From Gemmatimonadota bacterium (GTDB taxonomy: Bacteria > Gemmatimonadota > Gemmatimonadetes > Gemmatimonadales > GWC2-71-9): a DNA stretch of 32,298 nucleotides. Below the pieces are notes generated by a model, which saw only the letters and a list, made by a program, of their open reading frames with translations, was not told the origin of the DNA and ran no database searches. This document shows positions 32,012 to 32,298 of this stretch, piece by piece. Positions within the stretch are counted from its first letter, which is position 1; each line of letters starts with the position of its first letter. The stretch spans positions 2,640,807 to 2,673,104 of the forward strand of contig CP070792.1 in assembly GCA_020346845.1 (NCBI GenBank), written 5' to 3'. Position numbers and translations under genes: made by a program.

Positions 32012-32298
32012 TCACGGCGATTTCACCCGATAGAACAACGCGTACAGCGTCGGCACCACGATCATCGTGAGGGCAGTCGCGAACAACAGACCAAAGATGA
32101 TCGTCACCGCCATTGCGATGAAGAACGGGTCCTGCAGTAGCGGTATCATCCCGAGTGCCGTGGTAGCCGCTGCCATTGCGACCGGCCGCAATCGGCTGAC
32201 ACCGGAGTTCATGATTGCATCGTAGGTAGCCTTGCCCTCCGATAGCTGGACGTTGATCTCATCGACCAGAACGATGGCGTTCTTGATCAGCATTCCGA
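32012..32298 (-). CDS. AcrB/HAE1-type RND efflux pump, C-terminal end only
   Basis: The last 95 codons of a multidrug or metabolite RND pump whose 5' end lies beyond the right edge. Seen: GMLIKNAIVLVDEINVQLSEGKATYDAIMNSGVSRLRPVAMAAATTALGMIPLL, the classical end-of-TM10 to TM11 segment of AcrB-like proteins, then PFFIAMAVTIIFGLLFATALTMIVVPTLYALFYR. It differs from the copper pump at 3522-6665, whose equivalent reads GVVMLIYLDEA. The NAIVLVDEIN and MAAATTALGMIPL motifs place it in the HAE rather than HME branch. Confidence 0.9.
   Translation of the reverse strand, partial: GMLIKNAIVLVDEINVQLSEGKATYDAIMNSGVSRLRPVAMAAATTALGMIPLLQDPFFIAMAVTIIFGLLFATALTMIVVPTLYALFYRVKSP

Overview
The window looks like a piece of a Gemmatimonadota chromosome, or that of a close relative. 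The strongest hint is the serine/threonine kinase at 17143-18921, whose GQGGMATVYLA loop, KHRRNVAVK segment and YYVMPYVNGESLR segment are typical of the many kinases in that phylum. A TonB-dependent receptor followed by a DUF4249-type lipoprotein, and base composition in the high 50s % GC by eye, also fit. The assignment is inference from protein style; there is no rRNA in the window.

Left third (1-9600): the 3' part of an ALDH7-type aldehyde dehydrogenase runs rightward and converges on a seven-gene leftward copper/silver operon. In transcription order from 9600 this is a small His/Cys/Met-rich exported protein, a CusC-like outer-membrane channel, a CusB-like lipoprotein adaptor, a CusA pump with the complete Cu(I)/Ag(I) methionine triad, a Met/His-rich lipoprotein with an SbsA-type Ig domain, CopC and CopD. 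A palindrome overlaps the putative -10 box in front of the operon. No copper regulator is visible in the window.

Middle (9685-17011): a secreted beta-lactamase-fold serine hydrolase; a DUF2975 membrane protein with its YozG-like HTH partner, behind a consensus-like promoter carrying a perfect 8-bp-arm inverted repeat; a KefB-type K+/H+ antiporter; an arsR-acr3 arsenite operon; a divergent SAM methyltransferase; and an exported DsrE-like protein. The theme is metal, metalloid and envelope stress defence.

Right half (17143-32298): the kinase overlaps tail-to-tail with an MMPL/RND exporter; then come a secreted NTF2-like protein, a Na+/solute symporter divergent from a histidine ammonia-lyase-type enzyme, an acyltransferase-3 protein coupled to the lyase, two small uncharacterised genes, a coupled TonB receptor / DUF4249 lipoprotein / lysophospholipid acyltransferase operon, and the 3' end of an AcrB-like RND pump entering from the right edge.

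The most unusual feature is not a gene. Six intergenic spaces hold degenerate arrays of 7-bp or 8-bp words, several folded into long inverted repeats: 16498-16569 and 21674-21725 (8-bp, CCCGGTNN-like), 26504-26588 and 31975-32006 (7-bp, ATTCTAC-like), 26868-26948 and 27479-27581 (7-bp, ACTTCRG-like). Five of the six begin at or within about 30 bp of a stop codon. I do not recognise them as a named repeat family.
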